DNA of 34,684 nt from an uncultured bacterium. GTDB taxonomy: Bacteria > Verrucomicrobiota > Kiritimatiellia > RFP12 > UBA1067. Position 1 is the first letter of the stretch, and each line of letters opens with the position of its first letter. Both the position numbers and the translations under genes were made by a program. The stretch spans positions 1-34,684 of the forward strand of contig CADCCQ010000031.1 in assembly GCA_902799955.1 (NCBI GenBank). The letters run 5' to 3'. Of the stretch, positions 1 to 9,049 are shown piece by piece. The notes below the pieces were generated by a model, which saw only the letters and a list, made by a program, of their open reading frames with translations, searched no databases and was not told the DNA's origin.

Positions 1-1
1 C

Positions 2-961
2 GGCGAGATCGGCGTGATGGGCGGCATCGGGAAGTTCACGACGGGCGACACCGTCTGCGCCGAGCAGGCGCAGATCGCGCTCGACCGCATCGAGTTCCCG
101 GAGCCCGTGATGTTCATGGCGATCGAACCGAAGTCGCGCGCGGACAAGGACAAGCTCGGGGAGGCGCTCCAGATGCTCTCCGACGAGGATCCAACGTGCC
201 GCGTTCGCACGGACGAGGAGACCGGGCAGACGATCGTGAGCGGGATGGGCGAGCTGCACCTCGACATCCTCCGCGACCGGCTCGTCCGGGAGTTCAAGGT
301 GCCGGCGAACACCGGCAAACCGATGGTTTCGTATTGTGAAACGGTCACCGGCGAAGCGGACGGACGCCACACGTTCGACCGCGAGATCGGTGGCAAGCGC
401 CAGGCGGCCACGGTGGAGCTCCACGTTTCGCCGATGGAGCGCGGGAAGGGCAACCTCGTCGAGGTCAAGCCGCCCCGCAACACCATACCGCCGGAATTCT
501 GCGCCCCGATCGAGCAAGGGGTGCAGGACGCGATCCTGACGGGCGTCGTGGCCCGTTTCCCGATGCAGGACGTCCACGTCCGCATCACCGGAGGGGGGAT
601 CCTCGATCCCGACTCCGCGACGGAAACGGCGTTCCGCACCGCCGCGATCCTGGCGTTTCGCGAGGCCGCCGAGGCCGCCGCGCCGGAATTGCTCGAGCCG
701 ATCATGTCGGTCGAACTCGTGACGCCGCCGGAGTACACCGGCGACCTCATGGGCGACCTGAACGGACGCCGGGGGCAGGTCCGCGAGATGACGATGCGTG
801 GTGACATGCAGGTCATTTCCGCGAACGTGCCGCTGGCCGAGATGTTCGGGTACGCGACCGCGATCCGATCCCTCTCCCGGGGCAGGGCGTCCTACTCCAT
901 GGAGCCGGAAGAGTTCGCGGTGGTTCCCCGCGCCGTCAAGGAATCCATACTGAACAGGTAA
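2..961 (+). CDS. fusA: Elongation factor G, C-terminal part (5' end outside window)
   Basis: EF-G is the GTPase that drives tRNA-mRNA translocation on the ribosome. Only about 319 C-terminal residues are here, covering the end of domain II and domains III-V; the GTPase domain lies upstream of the window. Seen: a TTGDT motif near the start, GMGELHLDI in domain III, and MFGYAT followed by [13 protein letters not shown] in domain V, all EF-G hallmarks. The domain IV start reads GGKRQAATV where the classical G-R-G-Q-Y-G-H is expected, so this is a divergent subtype, possibly like the EF-G variants known from spirochaetes and planctomycetes (recollection, not tested). It ends 8 bases before rpsJ with no tuf between. 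Family assignment is certain, subtype is not. Confidence 0.95.
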   Translation, partial: GEIGVMGGIGKFTTGDTVCAEQAQIALDRIEFPEPVMFMAIEPKSRADKDKLGEALQMLSDEDPTCRVRTDEETGQTIVSGMGELHLDILRDRLVREFKVPANTGKPMVSYCETVTGEADGRHTFDREIGGKRQAATVELHVSPMERGKGNLVEVKPPRNTIPPEFCAPIEQGVQDAILTGVVARFPMQDVHVRITGGGILDPDSATETAFRTAAILAFREAAEAAAPELLEPIMSVELVTPPEYTGDLMGDLNGRRGQVREMTMRGDMQVISANVPLAEMFGYATAIRSLSRGRASYSMEPEEFAVVPRAVKESILNR

Positions 962-969
962 CCCACACA

Positions 970-1278
970 ATGCAGAGTCAACGCATCAGAATCCGCATGC
1001 AGGCCTACGACCACCGGGTCCTCGACCAGGCCGTCGCCGAGATCGTCGGCACGGCCCGGACCACCGGCTCGGACGTCGTCGGGCCCATCCCGCTGCCCAC
1101 GCGCGTCGAGCGGTTCACCGTGAACCGCAGCCCCCACATAAACAAGAAGTCGATGGACCAGTTCGAAATGCGCACGCACAAGCGCATGCTGGACATCGTC
1201 GGCCCCACCGCCAAGACGGTCGAGGAGCTCAAGAAGCTCAACCTCCCCGCCGGCGTGGACATCACCATCAAGGTCTAA
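970..1278 (+). CDS. rpsJ: 30S ribosomal protein S10
   Basis: S10 is a head protein of the small subunit and, as NusE, a partner of NusB in antitermination. The 102-residue product is full length. It has the conserved [14 protein letters not shown] start, the GPIPLPT loop and the [19 protein letters not shown] stretch. It is the first gene of the S10 cluster, placed straight after fusA. The ATG at 970 gives the standard N-terminus. Confidence 0.98.
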   Translation: MQSQRIRIRMQAYDHRVLDQAVAEIVGTARTTGSDVVGPIPLPTRVERFTVNRSPHINKKSMDQFEMRTHKRMLDIVGPTAKTVEELKKLNLPAGVDITIKV

Positions 1279-1288
1279 GGAGCATCCC

Positions 1289-1957
1289 ATGCAAGGCTTG
1301 ATCGGAAAGAAGATCGGGATGACCCAGATCTGGGGCGAGGGCGACGTCCGCGTCCCCGTCACGGTCATCGAGGCCGGGCCGTGCCCGGTCGTCCAGCTCA
1401 GGACCGCCGAGAAGGACGGCTACACCGCAGTCCAGCTCGGGTTCGGCGAGCAGAAGATCTCGCGCCTGACGAAGGCCGAGGCGGGGCACCTCAAGAAGAC
1501 CGGCGGCCTTGAAGGCGGCGTCAGGGTCCTCAAGGAGTTCGCGCCCGAGGCCGGCGAGGAGGTCAAGGTCGGCGACGTCATCACGGTGAAGAACTTCGAC
1601 GGCGTCAAGTACGTCGACGTGACGGGCGTGACGAAGGGCCGCGGCTTTGCCGGCGTCCTCAAGCGCTACAACTTCGCAGGCGGCAACATGACGCACGGCG
1701 GCCACTCCAAGCGCCGCACGGGCGGCCTGGCCGCGCGCGACCTCCCTGGCTGGATCGAGAAGGGCAAGAAGATGCCCGGCCACATGGGCGCGGTCAGCCG
1801 CAAGACGGTCAACCTCGAGGTCGTGCAGGTGCGTCCCGAGGACAACGCGCTTCTCGTGAAGGGCTCGGTCCCCGGATGCCGCAACGGCATCGTGTTCGTC
1901 CGCAAGTCCCTCAAGAACAACGTCATCGCCTACAAGGCCGGGAAGGGAGCTAAGTAA
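1289..1957 (+). CDS. rplC: 50S ribosomal protein L3
   Basis: L3 is an early assembly protein that reaches towards the peptidyl transferase centre. The 222-residue product has the typical start (GLIGKKIGMTQIW), the TKGRGFAGVLKRY motif and the GKKMPGHMG loop. AAGGAG lies before the start. The stop codon overlaps the rplD start (TAATG), so the two are probably translationally coupled. Confidence 0.97.
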   Translation: MQGLIGKKIGMTQIWGEGDVRVPVTVIEAGPCPVVQLRTAEKDGYTAVQLGFGEQKISRLTKAEAGHLKKTGGLEGGVRVLKEFAPEAGEEVKVGDVITVKNFDGVKYVDVTGVTKGRGFAGVLKRYNFAGGNMTHGGHSKRRTGGLAARDLPGWIEKGKKMPGHMGAVSRKTVNLEVVQVRPEDNALLVKGSVPGCRNGIVFVRKSLKNNVIAYKAGKGAK

Positions 1958-2550
1958 TGAAGAGGATCGATGTTCCAGTGGATCCCTCCACGCTCGTGCT
2001 CGACAGGGGCGAGCAGGCCGTCAAGGACGCCGTGACCGCGATACGCAACGCGATGCGCGCGGGCACCGCCTCGACGAAGGGCAAGGGCGAGGTCGCGGGC
2101 TCCAACAAGAAGCCCTGGAAGCAGAAGGGCACGGGCAACGCCCGTTCCGGCTTCCGCCAGAGCCCGGTGTGGCGCGGCGGCGGCGTCGCGCACGGCCCCA
2201 GGCCGCGCGACTTCGCGCAGAAGATAAACAAGAAGGTCATGGCCCTCGCGTTCTCCAGGGCTCTTTCGGACAAGATCTCGGCCGGGGACGTCATCGTCGT
2301 CGACGAGTTCAAGTTCGAGGCCCCGAAGACGAAGCTCATGGCCGCATTCCTCAAGGAGCTCGGCGTTGACCGCAGCGCCATAATCGTCCAGAAGGAAGTC
2401 GACGACACGACGCTTCTGGTGACAAGCAACCTTCCGCGCGTCGACTACTCGACCGCCCAGGCGCTTGACGTCTACTCGCTCATGCTGGCGAGGAAGGTCG
2501 TCTGCGACAAGGCCGGCTTCGACGTGCTCGTCGGGCGCATCGTCAAGTAA
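1957..2550 (+). CDS. rplD: 50S ribosomal protein L4
   Basis: L4 lines the exit tunnel of the large subunit; in enterobacteria it also autoregulates the S10 operon. The 197-residue product shows the family core KPWKQKGTGNARSG followed by SPVWRGGG and HGPRPRDF. It starts within the last base of the rplC stop codon. No S10-type attenuator leader can be judged because the operon is entered from fusA. Confidence 0.97.
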   Translation: MKRIDVPVDPSTLVLDRGEQAVKDAVTAIRNAMRAGTASTKGKGEVAGSNKKPWKQKGTGNARSGFRQSPVWRGGGVAHGPRPRDFAQKINKKVMALAFSRALSDKISAGDVIVVDEFKFEAPKTKLMAAFLKELGVDRSAIIVQKEVDDTTLLVTSNLPRVDYSTAQALDVYSLMLARKVVCDKAGFDVLVGRIVK

Positions 2551-2561
2551 GGAACTCAGCA

Positions 2562-2843
2562 ATGACGAACGAAGAAGTCATTAAGAGGGTCGTGGTGACG
2601 GAGAAGAGCAAGAAGCTCGAGCTCCAGAACCGCTACGTCGTCGAGGTGGCGCGCGCCGCCCGCAAACACCAGATAGCCGAGGCCGTCGAGAAGAAGTTCG
2701 GCGTCCACGTGCTGGCCGTGAGGACCGTCAACGTGAAGGGCGGCCTCAGGTACATCCGCGGCACGCGCCGCGCAGTAACCGAGCCCACCTACAAGAAGGC
2801 GTACGTCACCGTCAAGGCCGGCGAGCGCATCGAGCAGGTCTAA
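2562..2843 (+). CDS. rplW: 50S ribosomal protein L23
   Basis: L23 sits at the tunnel exit and docks trigger factor and SRP. The 93-residue product has the VVTEKSKKLE start (family V.TEKS) and the C-terminal VKGGLRYIRGTRR region. Gaps of 11 bases on either side place it in the same transcript as rplD and rplB. Confidence 0.96.
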   Translation: MTNEEVIKRVVVTEKSKKLELQNRYVVEVARAARKHQIAEAVEKKFGVHVLAVRTVNVKGGLRYIRGTRRAVTEPTYKKAYVTVKAGERIEQV

Positions 2844-2854
2844 GGAGATCCACC

Positions 2855-3679
2855 ATGGGACTTAAGTCTTACAAGCCACGTTCACAGGGCATGCGCTTCA
2901 GGGTGTCCGCCTCGTTCGAGGAGATCACCGAGAAGAAGCCCGTGAAGAGCCTCACCGAGGCCGTCCGCAAGACCGCGGGCCGCAACAACCAGGGACGCAT
3001 CACGACCCGCCACCGCGGCGGCGGGGTGAAGCGCCGCTACAGGATCGTCGACTTCAAGCGAACCAAGTTCGGCGTCGAGGCGACGGTCAAGGGCATCGCG
3101 TACGACCCGACCCGCAGCGCGTACCTCGCGCTGATCGAGTACACGGACGGCGTGAAGAGCTACATCCTGGCCCCCGAGGGCCTGAAGCCGGGCATGAAGG
3201 TGATGAGCGGCCCGAAGGCCGAGGCCACCGTCGGCAACTGCCTTCCGCTCGCGCAGATCCCGCTCGGGCTCATGGTCCACGCCATCGAGCTCGTCCCGGG
3301 CGAGGGCGCGAAGGTCGCCCGCTCGGCCGGCAACGCGTGCCAGATCATGGCGCGCGACGGCGGCAGGGTCACGCTGAAGATGCCCTCGGGAGAGGTCCGC
3401 ATCTTCGACGGCAGGTGCCTCGCGACCGTCGGCACGGTCGGCAACAAGGACTGGGGCTCGATCAAGCTCGGCAAGGCCGGCCGCAAGCGCTACCTCGGCA
3501 TCCGCCCGACGGTGCGCGGCGTGGCCATGAACCCTGTCGACCACCCGATGGGCGGCGGCGAAGGCCGCACCTCGGGCGGCTCGCATCCGCGCTCCCCGTG
3601 GGGCCAGCTCGCGAAGGGCGGCAAGACCCGCGCGAAGCGCAAGGCATCGGACAAGGTCATCGTCAAGAGGAGGAAATAA
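2855..3679 (+). CDS. rplB: 50S ribosomal protein L2
   Basis: L2 binds 23S rRNA near the peptidyl transferase centre and is needed for subunit association. The 274-residue product matches family length, with NNQGRITTRHRGGG near the N-terminus and RGVAMNPVDHP near the C-terminus. The usual DHPHGGGEG signature reads DHPMGGGEG here (codon ATG at 3548-3550), so the second of the two conserved histidines is a methionine. The start is well supported by AAGGAG a few bases upstream. Confidence 0.98.
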   Translation: MGLKSYKPRSQGMRFRVSASFEEITEKKPVKSLTEAVRKTAGRNNQGRITTRHRGGGVKRRYRIVDFKRTKFGVEATVKGIAYDPTRSAYLALIEYTDGVKSYILAPEGLKPGMKVMSGPKAEATVGNCLPLAQIPLGLMVHAIELVPGEGAKVARSAGNACQIMARDGGRVTLKMPSGEVRIFDGRCLATVGTVGNKDWGSIKLGKAGRKRYLGIRPTVRGVAMNPVDHPMGGGEGRTSGGSHPRSPWGQLAKGGKTRAKRKASDKVIVKRRK

Positions 3680-3682
3680 CAC

Positions 3683-3964
3683 ATGTCGCGTTCTCTCAAG
3701 AAGGGACCGTACGTGGAGGAGAGCCTCCTCCGCAAGGTCGAGAAGATGACGGCGAGCGGCAAGAAGCAGCCGATCAAGACGTGGAGCCGCCGGTCGATGG
3801 TGCTCCCCGACTTCGTCGGACTGACGTTCGCCATCCACAACGGACGGCAGCATCTGCCGATCTTCATAACCGAAAACATGGTCGGCCACAGGCTCGGCGA
3901 GTTCGCCCCCACGCGCACGTTCAAGTCGCACGGCAACTCCGCGGCCAAGGTCGAGAAGAAGTAA
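3683..3964 (+). CDS. rpsS: 30S ribosomal protein S19
   Basis: S19 is a head protein that, with S13, contacts tRNA. The 93-residue product carries [10 protein letters not shown] at the start, the [14 protein letters not shown] core, and [13 protein letters not shown] near the end, all family hallmarks. It starts 3 bases after the rplB stop. Confidence 0.97.
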   Translation: MSRSLKKGPYVEESLLRKVEKMTASGKKQPIKTWSRRSMVLPDFVGLTFAIHNGRQHLPIFITENMVGHRLGEFAPTRTFKSHGNSAAKVEKK

Positions 3965-3974
3965 GGGGCAGTAA

Positions 3975-4325
3975 ATGGAAGTTACCGCAATAACCCGCAA
4001 CGCGAGGATGTCGGCCTTCAAGGGCCGCCCGCTCGCCCGCGCCTGCCAGGGCCTCACGGCCGCCGACGCGCTCAAGGTGGTCGAGTTCTCGCCCAAGAAG
4101 GCTGCGCAGATAATCAAGAAGACGCTGCTCTCCGCGATTGCCAACGCCGCCCACAACAACAACGTGCAGGAGCCGGGCCTCCTGAAGGTCAAGATCTGCG
4201 TGCTCGACGAGTCGGTCCGCATGCGCCGCTACTGGCCGACGGCCAGGGGCTCCGCGCACCCGATCGCCCGCAGGCTCTGCCATTGCAAGGTCGTCCTCAC
4301 GGACGCCGGGAAGGAGGCTAGGTAA
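3975..4325 (+). CDS. rplV: 50S ribosomal protein L22
   Basis: L22 has a long beta hairpin lining the exit tunnel. The 116-residue product shows the N-terminal helix region (NARMSAFKGRPLAR), ALKVVEFSPKKAAQIIKK, and the tunnel-loop region around RMRRYWPTARGSAHPI. Its stop is immediately followed by the rpsC ATG. Confidence 0.96.
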   Translation: MEVTAITRNARMSAFKGRPLARACQGLTAADALKVVEFSPKKAAQIIKKTLLSAIANAAHNNNVQEPGLLKVKICVLDESVRMRRYWPTARGSAHPIARRLCHCKVVLTDAGKEAR

Positions 4326-5018
4326 ATGGGTCAGAAAGTCAATCCGGTGGGATTCCGCGTAGGCGTGACCCACGCCTGGGGCAGCCGCTGGTTCGCGCCC
4401 AAGAAGACGTTCGGCGCGTATCTCGTCGAGGACCAGAAGATCCGCGAGACGTGCCGCAAGAGGCTCGCCGAGGCGGGCATCTCCAAGATCCTCGTCGAGC
4501 GCTACGCCAACCGCGTGCGCGTCACCCTGTTCAGCGCCAGGCCGGGGGTCATCCTCGGGCGCAAGGGCGCCGACGTCGAGTCGGTCCGCGAGGAGCTCGG
4601 GAAGATGACCAAGAAGGAGGTCTACCTCGAGATCAAGGAGGTCCAGGGCGCCGACGCCGACGCGCAGCTCGTGGCGGAGTCGATCGCCCAGCAGCTCGAG
4701 AGGCGCATCGCCCTCAAGCGCGCGATGAAGCGCGCGATGAAGGTCGCGATGGACATGGGCGTGGACGGGATCAAGGTCCACGCGGGCGGGCGCATCAACG
4801 GCGCCGAGATCGCCCGCGTCGAGTGGTCGCGCGAGGGCAAGGTGCCCCTGCACACGCTCAGGGCCAACATCGACTACGGTTTCGCGGAGGCCAACACCAC
4901 CGCCGGCAAGATCGGCATCAAGGTTTGGATCTGCAAGAAGGAAGGCTTCCAGGCCCGGCAGCCGCGCGGCGAGCGCCGCGAGCGCCGCGAGCGCGGAGAC
5001 CGCAAGGAGAGGAGCTAA
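4326..5018 (+). CDS. rpsC: 30S ribosomal protein S3
   Basis: S3 lies at the mRNA entry channel. The 230-residue product begins [13 protein letters not shown] and has the type II KH domain with [12 protein letters not shown], followed by the C-terminal domain with [13 protein letters not shown] and [10 protein letters not shown]. The last 20 residues are an Arg/Glu-rich low-complexity tail beyond the folded domain. It abuts rplV with no spacer. Confidence 0.97.
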   Translation: MGQKVNPVGFRVGVTHAWGSRWFAPKKTFGAYLVEDQKIRETCRKRLAEAGISKILVERYANRVRVTLFSARPGVILGRKGADVESVREELGKMTKKEVYLEIKEVQGADADAQLVAESIAQQLERRIALKRAMKRAMKVAMDMGVDGIKVHAGGRINGAEIARVEWSREGKVPLHTLRANIDYGFAEANTTAGKIGIKVWICKKEGFQARQPRGERRERRERGDRKERS

Positions 5019-5021
5019 GCC

Positions 5022-5444
5022 ATGCCGCTGATGCCCAAGAGAGTCAAGTACCGCAAGGTGTCCAAGGGAAACCGCTCCGGCTACGCGACGTCCGGCACGG
5101 AGCTCGCGTACGGTGAGTACGGCCTCAAGGCCCTCACGCGCGGGCTTCTGACGGCGACGCAGATCGAGGCGTGCCGCGTCGCGATCAACCGCGAGATGAA
5201 GCGCAAGGGCAAGCTCTGGATCCGGGTGTTCCCCGACAAGCCGGTCACCAGGAAGCCCATCGAGGTCCGCATGGGCGGGGGCAAGGGCAACCCGGAGTTC
5301 TGGGCTGCCGTCATCCTCCCAGGCAAGGTCCTCTTCGAGGTCGGCGGCGTAAGCGAGGAGGTCGCCAAGGAATGCCTCCGCCTGGCCGCCACGAAGATCG
5401 GAATCCACACGAAGTTCATAACCCGCGCAGGAGTGAGGATCTAA
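5022..5444 (+). CDS. rplP: 50S ribosomal protein L16
   Basis: L16 helps position A-site tRNA on the large subunit. The 140-residue product starts [13 protein letters not shown] and contains the [12 protein letters not shown] loop and the end of the family fold. Its TAA overlaps the next ATG by one base. That next gene is rpsQ, so rpmC, which nearly always sits here, is missing. Confidence 0.97.
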   Translation: MPLMPKRVKYRKVSKGNRSGYATSGTELAYGEYGLKALTRGLLTATQIEACRVAINREMKRKGKLWIRVFPDKPVTRKPIEVRMGGGKGNPEFWAAVILPGKVLFEVGGVSEEVAKECLRLAATKIGIHTKFITRAGVRI

Positions 5445-5695
5445 TGAGCACGGAAACAGAGAAACGCGGCGCCAGGAAGGTGCGCAAGGGCGTCGTCGCG
5501 TCCAAGATGGGCGCGAAGAGCGTGGTCGTCGAGGTCAGCTACCGCGAAATCCACCCGCTCTACGGCAAGGTGGTGACGCGCACCAAGAAGTACCACGCCC
5601 ACGACGAGGACGACACCGCCAAGGTCGGCGACGTCGTGACCATCATGGAATCGAGGCCGCTGAGCGCCACGAAGCGCTGGCGCGTCGTCAAGTAA
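5444..5695 (+). CDS. rpsQ: 30S ribosomal protein S17
   Basis: S17 is a primary 16S rRNA-binding protein with an OB fold. The 83-residue product has the family pattern KVRKGVVASKMGAKSVVVEV, then HPLYGKVVTRTKKYHAHDE, then VGDVVTIMESRPLS. The ATG overlaps the rplP stop by one base (TAATG), leaving no room for L29 between them. Confidence 0.96.
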   Translation: MSTETEKRGARKVRKGVVASKMGAKSVVVEVSYREIHPLYGKVVTRTKKYHAHDEDDTAKVGDVVTIMESRPLSATKRWRVVK

Positions 5696-5708
5696 GGAGA
5701 ACAGCGAA

Positions 5709-6074
5709 ATGTTGCAGGAACTCTCCAATCTTGTGGTTGCGGACAACACGGGCGCCAAGCGCGCCATGTGCTTCCGCATCCTCAGGCAGCGCAAGGAGTA
5801 CGCGCATCTCGGCGACGTCATCAGGGTCGCGATCAAGGAGGCGTCCCCGACGAGCTCCATCAAGAAGGGCTCCGTCGCCACGGCCGTCATCATCCGCACC
5901 GGCCAGCCCATCCGCCGCGAGGACGGCTCGATGGTTCACTTCGACCAGAACGCGTGCGTTCTCGTCGACTCTAAGCTCAACCCGATCGGCACGCGCGTTT
6001 TCGGGCCGGTCGCCCGCGAGCTCAGGGACCGCAACTACATGAAGATCCTCTCCATGGCCCCGGAAGTGGTCTGA
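5709..6074 (+). CDS. rplN: 50S ribosomal protein L14
   Basis: L14 is an intersubunit bridge protein. The 121-residue product begins MLQELSNLVVADNTGAK and holds IRTGQPIRREDGS and NPIGTRVFGPVARELR, all conserved. AAGGAG sits before the start. It corresponds to the first gene of the classical spc operon, continued here without a break from the S10 genes. Confidence 0.97.
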   Translation: MLQELSNLVVADNTGAKRAMCFRILRQRKEYAHLGDVIRVAIKEASPTSSIKKGSVATAVIIRTGQPIRREDGSMVHFDQNACVLVDSKLNPIGTRVFGPVARELRDRNYMKILSMAPEVV

Positions 6075-6092
6075 GGAAAAGGAGCGCAAGTC

Positions 6093-6404
6093 ATGTCAAT
6101 GGCAAGAATCAGGAAGGACGACACGGTCATCGTCGTCAGCGGCACGTCCGCGGGCAAGACCGGCAAGGTCAAGAGCGTGGACCGCAAGAAGGGCACCGCG
6201 GTCGTCGAGGGCGTCAACGTCCACAAGAAGGCCGTCAGGCGCACCGAGAAGGCGGCCGGCGGGATCATCGAGATGGAGTTCCCGATCAGGCTCTGCAAGC
6301 TCATGCCCTACGACGCCGAGGCCAAGCGCGGCACCCGCGTGAAGGCCGGCGACAAGGACGGCAAGAAGACGAGGGTGTCCGTCAGGTCCGGGAAGACCCT
6401 CTAA
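6093..6404 (+). CDS. rplX: 50S ribosomal protein L24
   Basis: L24 initiates large-subunit assembly. The 103-residue product has the KOW segment (IRKDDTVIVVSGTSAGKTG), VNVHKKAVRR and a basic C-terminus. AAGGAG ends 8 bases before the ATG at 6093, so I prefer that start over the in-frame ATG at 6099. Confidence 0.95.
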   Translation: MSMARIRKDDTVIVVSGTSAGKTGKVKSVDRKKGTAVVEGVNVHKKAVRRTEKAAGGIIEMEFPIRLCKLMPYDAEAKRGTRVKAGDKDGKKTRVSVRSGKTL

Positions 6405-6422
6405 CATAAGGAACCGAACATC

Positions 6423-6959
6423 ATGGCAAGACTAAAGGACGAATACGCGAGCCGTATGGTCCCCGAGCTCGAGAAGGCGCTCGGCACGACCAACAGGATG
6501 CTCGTTCCGCGTTTGCAGAAGATCGTCGTCAACATGGGCTTCGGCATCGTCTCCAAGGACGAGCAGAAGCAGCTGGTCGACGACCTCGCCGCGATAACCG
6601 GCCAGAGGCCGATGCTCTGCCGCGCCAAGAAGTCGATATCGAACTTCAAGCTGCGCGAGGGCATGGTCATCGGCGCGAAGGTGACGCTGCGCGGCGAGCG
6701 CATGTGGGAGTTCGCCGAGAGGCTCATCAGCTCGGCGCTGCCCAGGATCCGCGACTTCAGGGGCGTCTCCGCAAGGGGCTTCGACGGGCGCGGCAACTAC
6801 ACGCTCGGGCTCAAGGAGCACTCGATATTCCCCGAAATCGTCAACGAGGGCTCGGCCCATTCGGGCATGGACATCACGTTCGTGACGAGCTCCACGGACA
6901 ACAAGGCGTCAAAGGCACTTCTCGACGCAATGGGAATGCCGTTCGCAGGGAGGAACTGA
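6423..6959 (+). CDS. rplE: 50S ribosomal protein L5
   Basis: L5 binds 5S rRNA and contacts P-site tRNA. The 178-residue product shows [32 protein letters not shown] and the C-terminal region around [14 protein letters not shown], as expected. It ends 2 bases before the S14 start. Confidence 0.97.
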   Translation: MARLKDEYASRMVPELEKALGTTNRMLVPRLQKIVVNMGFGIVSKDEQKQLVDDLAAITGQRPMLCRAKKSISNFKLREGMVIGAKVTLRGERMWEFAERLISSALPRIRDFRGVSARGFDGRGNYTLGLKEHSIFPEIVNEGSAHSGMDITFVTSSTDNKASKALLDAMGMPFAGRN

Positions 6960-6961
6960 CA

Positions 6962-7147
6962 ATGGCCAAGAAATGCCTCATAGTGAAGCAGAAGAAGACG
7001 CCCAAGTTCAAGGTGCGCGCATACAACCGCTGCCAGCGCTGCGGCCGTCGCCACGCCTATCTCAGGAAGTTCGGCGTATGCCGCCTCTGCTTCCGCGAGC
7101 TGGCGGTCGCCGGCCTCATCCCGGGCGTCACCAAGGCTTCGTGGTAA
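6962..7147 (+). CDS. rpsZ: 30S ribosomal protein S14, zinc-binding type Z
   Basis: S14 is a head protein of the small subunit. This 61-residue form has the zinc site C24-x2-C27-x12-C40-x2-C43 and is therefore the short zinc-dependent (C+) type rather than the long zinc-free type. The start 2 bases after the rplE stop gives the standard MAKKC N-terminus. Confidence 0.97.
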   Translation: MAKKCLIVKQKKTPKFKVRAYNRCQRCGRRHAYLRKFGVCRLCFRELAVAGLIPGVTKASW

Positions 7148-7169
7148 AGAGAAGGGAAGGAATCAAAAA

Positions 7170-7562
7170 ATGACACACGATCCCATTTCCGACATGCTCA
7201 CGACGATCCGCAACGGACAGAAGGCCCGCCTTCACTCCGTGACGACCCCCGCGAGCAAGCTCAAGGGCGAAATCGCCCGCGTCATGAAGGACGCCGGCTA
7301 CATAGCCGACGCCGTCACCACGACCGAGTTCCCGAAGAAGCTCGTCATCACGCTCAAGTACTCCGAGCGCGCCGTACCGGCGATCACGGAGATCAAGCGC
7401 GTGTCCAAGCCGGGCCTCAGGAAGTTCGCGTCCGTGGCCGACATCCCCGCCGTCCTCGACGGCATGGGCCTCGCGATCCTCTCCACCTCCCGCGGAGTCA
7501 TGTCCGGGGCGCAGGCCAAGAAGGACCGCGTAGGCGGGGAGATAATCTGCACAATAGCATAA
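7170..7562 (+). CDS. rpsH: 30S ribosomal protein S8
   Basis: S8 is a central primary 16S rRNA binder and in E. coli the translational repressor of the spc operon. The 130-residue product begins with HDPISDMLTTIRNGQ and ends with the conserved STSRGVMSGAQAKKDRVGGE. AAGGAA precedes the start. Confidence 0.97.
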   Translation: MTHDPISDMLTTIRNGQKARLHSVTTPASKLKGEIARVMKDAGYIADAVTTTEFPKKLVITLKYSERAVPAITEIKRVSKPGLRKFASVADIPAVLDGMGLAILSTSRGVMSGAQAKKDRVGGEIICTIA

Positions 7563-7580
7563 CACAGGAGCCAGAAGACA

Positions 7581-8117
7581 ATGTCTCGAATCGGAAAGGA
7601 ACCGGTCAAGCTGGAGGACGGGGCGACAGTCGAAGTCTCGGGCCAGAAGGTGACCGTCAAGGGGAAGCTCGGGGAGCTCTCCTACACGATGCATGAGGGC
7701 ATCACGGCGAAGGTGGAGGACGGCTGCGTCAAGGTGCTCTGCGCCGACGACGAGAAGTTCGGCAACTTCCACGGACTCGCCCGCGCGCTGATCCACAACA
7801 TGGTGGTTGGCGTGTCGAAGGGCTACACGAAGCAGCTCTCGATCGAGGGAACCGGCTTCAAGGCCGTTCTCAAGGGCCAGGAGCTCGCGCTTTCGCTCGG
7901 GTTCGCGTCGCCGAAGATCTTCGCGATCCCGGAGGGCCTGAAGGTGACCGTCGAGAACGACGGGCTGCAGGTGACCGTCACGGGCATCAACAAGGAGGTC
8001 GTCGGCGAGGCGGCCGCGCGCATTCGCTCGTTCTACCCCGCGGAGCCCTACAAGGGCAAGGGCATCAAGTACGTCGGCGAGCGCATCCGCCGCAAACAGG
8101 GCAAGAAGGTCGCCTAA
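7581..8117 (+). CDS. rplF: 50S ribosomal protein L6
   Basis: L6 lies near the sarcin-ricin loop. The 178-residue product begins MSRIGKEPV, has GYTKQLSIEGTGFKA in the middle and ends with the family motif YKGKGIKYVGERIRRKQGK. The position between rpsH and rplR is canonical. Confidence 0.97.
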   Translation: MSRIGKEPVKLEDGATVEVSGQKVTVKGKLGELSYTMHEGITAKVEDGCVKVLCADDEKFGNFHGLARALIHNMVVGVSKGYTKQLSIEGTGFKAVLKGQELALSLGFASPKIFAIPEGLKVTVENDGLQVTVTGINKEVVGEAAARIRSFYPAEPYKGKGIKYVGERIRRKQGKKVA

Positions 8118-8140
8118 GCGCGGCGTAAGGAGCTACAGCA

Positions 8141-8503
8141 ATGTTCAATCGCAAAGTCCAGCGCCAGAAGAGGCATCTCCGCCTCCGCCAGCGCATAATC
8201 GGGTCGGCGGCGCGCCCGCGCATGTCGATCTGCATCACGAACAAGCACATGTACGTGCAGTTCATCGACGACGACGCCGGCCGCACGCTCGCCTCCGCGA
8301 GCTCCATCAAGGAGCAGAAGGCGAACGTCGAGGTCGCGAAGAACCTCGGCAAGGCCGCGGCGGAGGCCGCGAAGGCCGCCGGGATTTCGACGGTCGTCGT
8401 GGACCGCGGCGGCTTCAAGTACACGGGCCGCGTGGCGGCCATAGTCGAGTCCGCCGTCGAGGCGGGCCTCTCGATCGGCGCCAGGAAAGAGGAGGATAGG
8501 TAG
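8141..8503 (+). CDS. rplR: 50S ribosomal protein L18
   Basis: L18 delivers 5S rRNA to the large subunit together with L5. The 120-residue product has the basic N-terminus, RPRMSICITNKHMYVQ, and the C-terminal DRGGFKYTGRVAAI motif. AAGGAG lies upstream of the ATG. It stops 2 bases before rpsE. Confidence 0.97.
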   Translation: MFNRKVQRQKRHLRLRQRIIGSAARPRMSICITNKHMYVQFIDDDAGRTLASASSIKEQKANVEVAKNLGKAAAEAAKAAGISTVVVDRGGFKYTGRVAAIVESAVEAGLSIGARKEEDR

Positions 8504-8505
8504 AC

Positions 8506-9000
8506 ATGGCACAGAATCGCGACAAGCGCGGCGAAATGGGCGCGCAGGACGACCTTGACGAGCACACCGTGTTCATCAACCGCTGCGCCAAGACAGTGAA
8601 GGGCGGACGCCGCATGAGCTTCTCCGCCGTCATCGTGGTCGGCGACAAGGAAGGCAGGGTCGGCGTTGGCTTCGGAAAGGCCAACGAGGTCTCCGACGCA
8701 ATCCGCAAGGGCGGCGACGCCGCCCGCAAGGACATGCGCAAGATCACCCTCAGGGGCAAGACCATCCCGCACGACGTCGAAGGCGTCTGCGACGGCGGCC
8801 GCGTCCTCCTCAAGCCCGCGCCCGACGGCACCGGCCTGATCGTCGGCGGCGGAATGCGCCCGGTCCTCGAGGCCGTCGGCATCCGCGACGCGGTGGGCAA
8901 GTCCCTCGGCTCCAAGAACCGCCTCAACGTGGTCAAGGCCACGATGAACGCGCTCATGAAGCTCAGGAGCGCCGAGGAGATCGCCGCGGCGAGGGCGTGA
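8506..9000 (+). CDS. rpsE: 30S ribosomal protein S5
   Basis: S5 contributes to decoding fidelity and mRNA unwinding. The 164-residue product shows TVKGGRRMSFSAVIVVGD, GVGFGKANEVSDAI and the C-terminal GSKNRLNVVKATMNAL. A 49-base gap follows, too short for rpmD (L30), which normally stands between rpsE and rplO. No ORF resembling L30 is present there. Confidence 0.97.
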   Translation: MAQNRDKRGEMGAQDDLDEHTVFINRCAKTVKGGRRMSFSAVIVVGDKEGRVGVGFGKANEVSDAIRKGGDAARKDMRKITLRGKTIPHDVEGVCDGGRVLLKPAPDGTGLIVGGGMRPVLEAVGIRDAVGKSLGSKNRLNVVKATMNALMKLRSAEEIAAARA

Positions 9001-9049
9001 CGGCGGCTCGGCTGCAATCGACATCAATCGACAGAACGGGAATAAAATC

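Noticed and set aside
2882..5408. Long minus-strand open frames opposite rplB-rplP
   Set aside because: They mirror the codon bias of GC-rich ribosomal genes, lack any domain, and lie fully under certain plus-strand genes.
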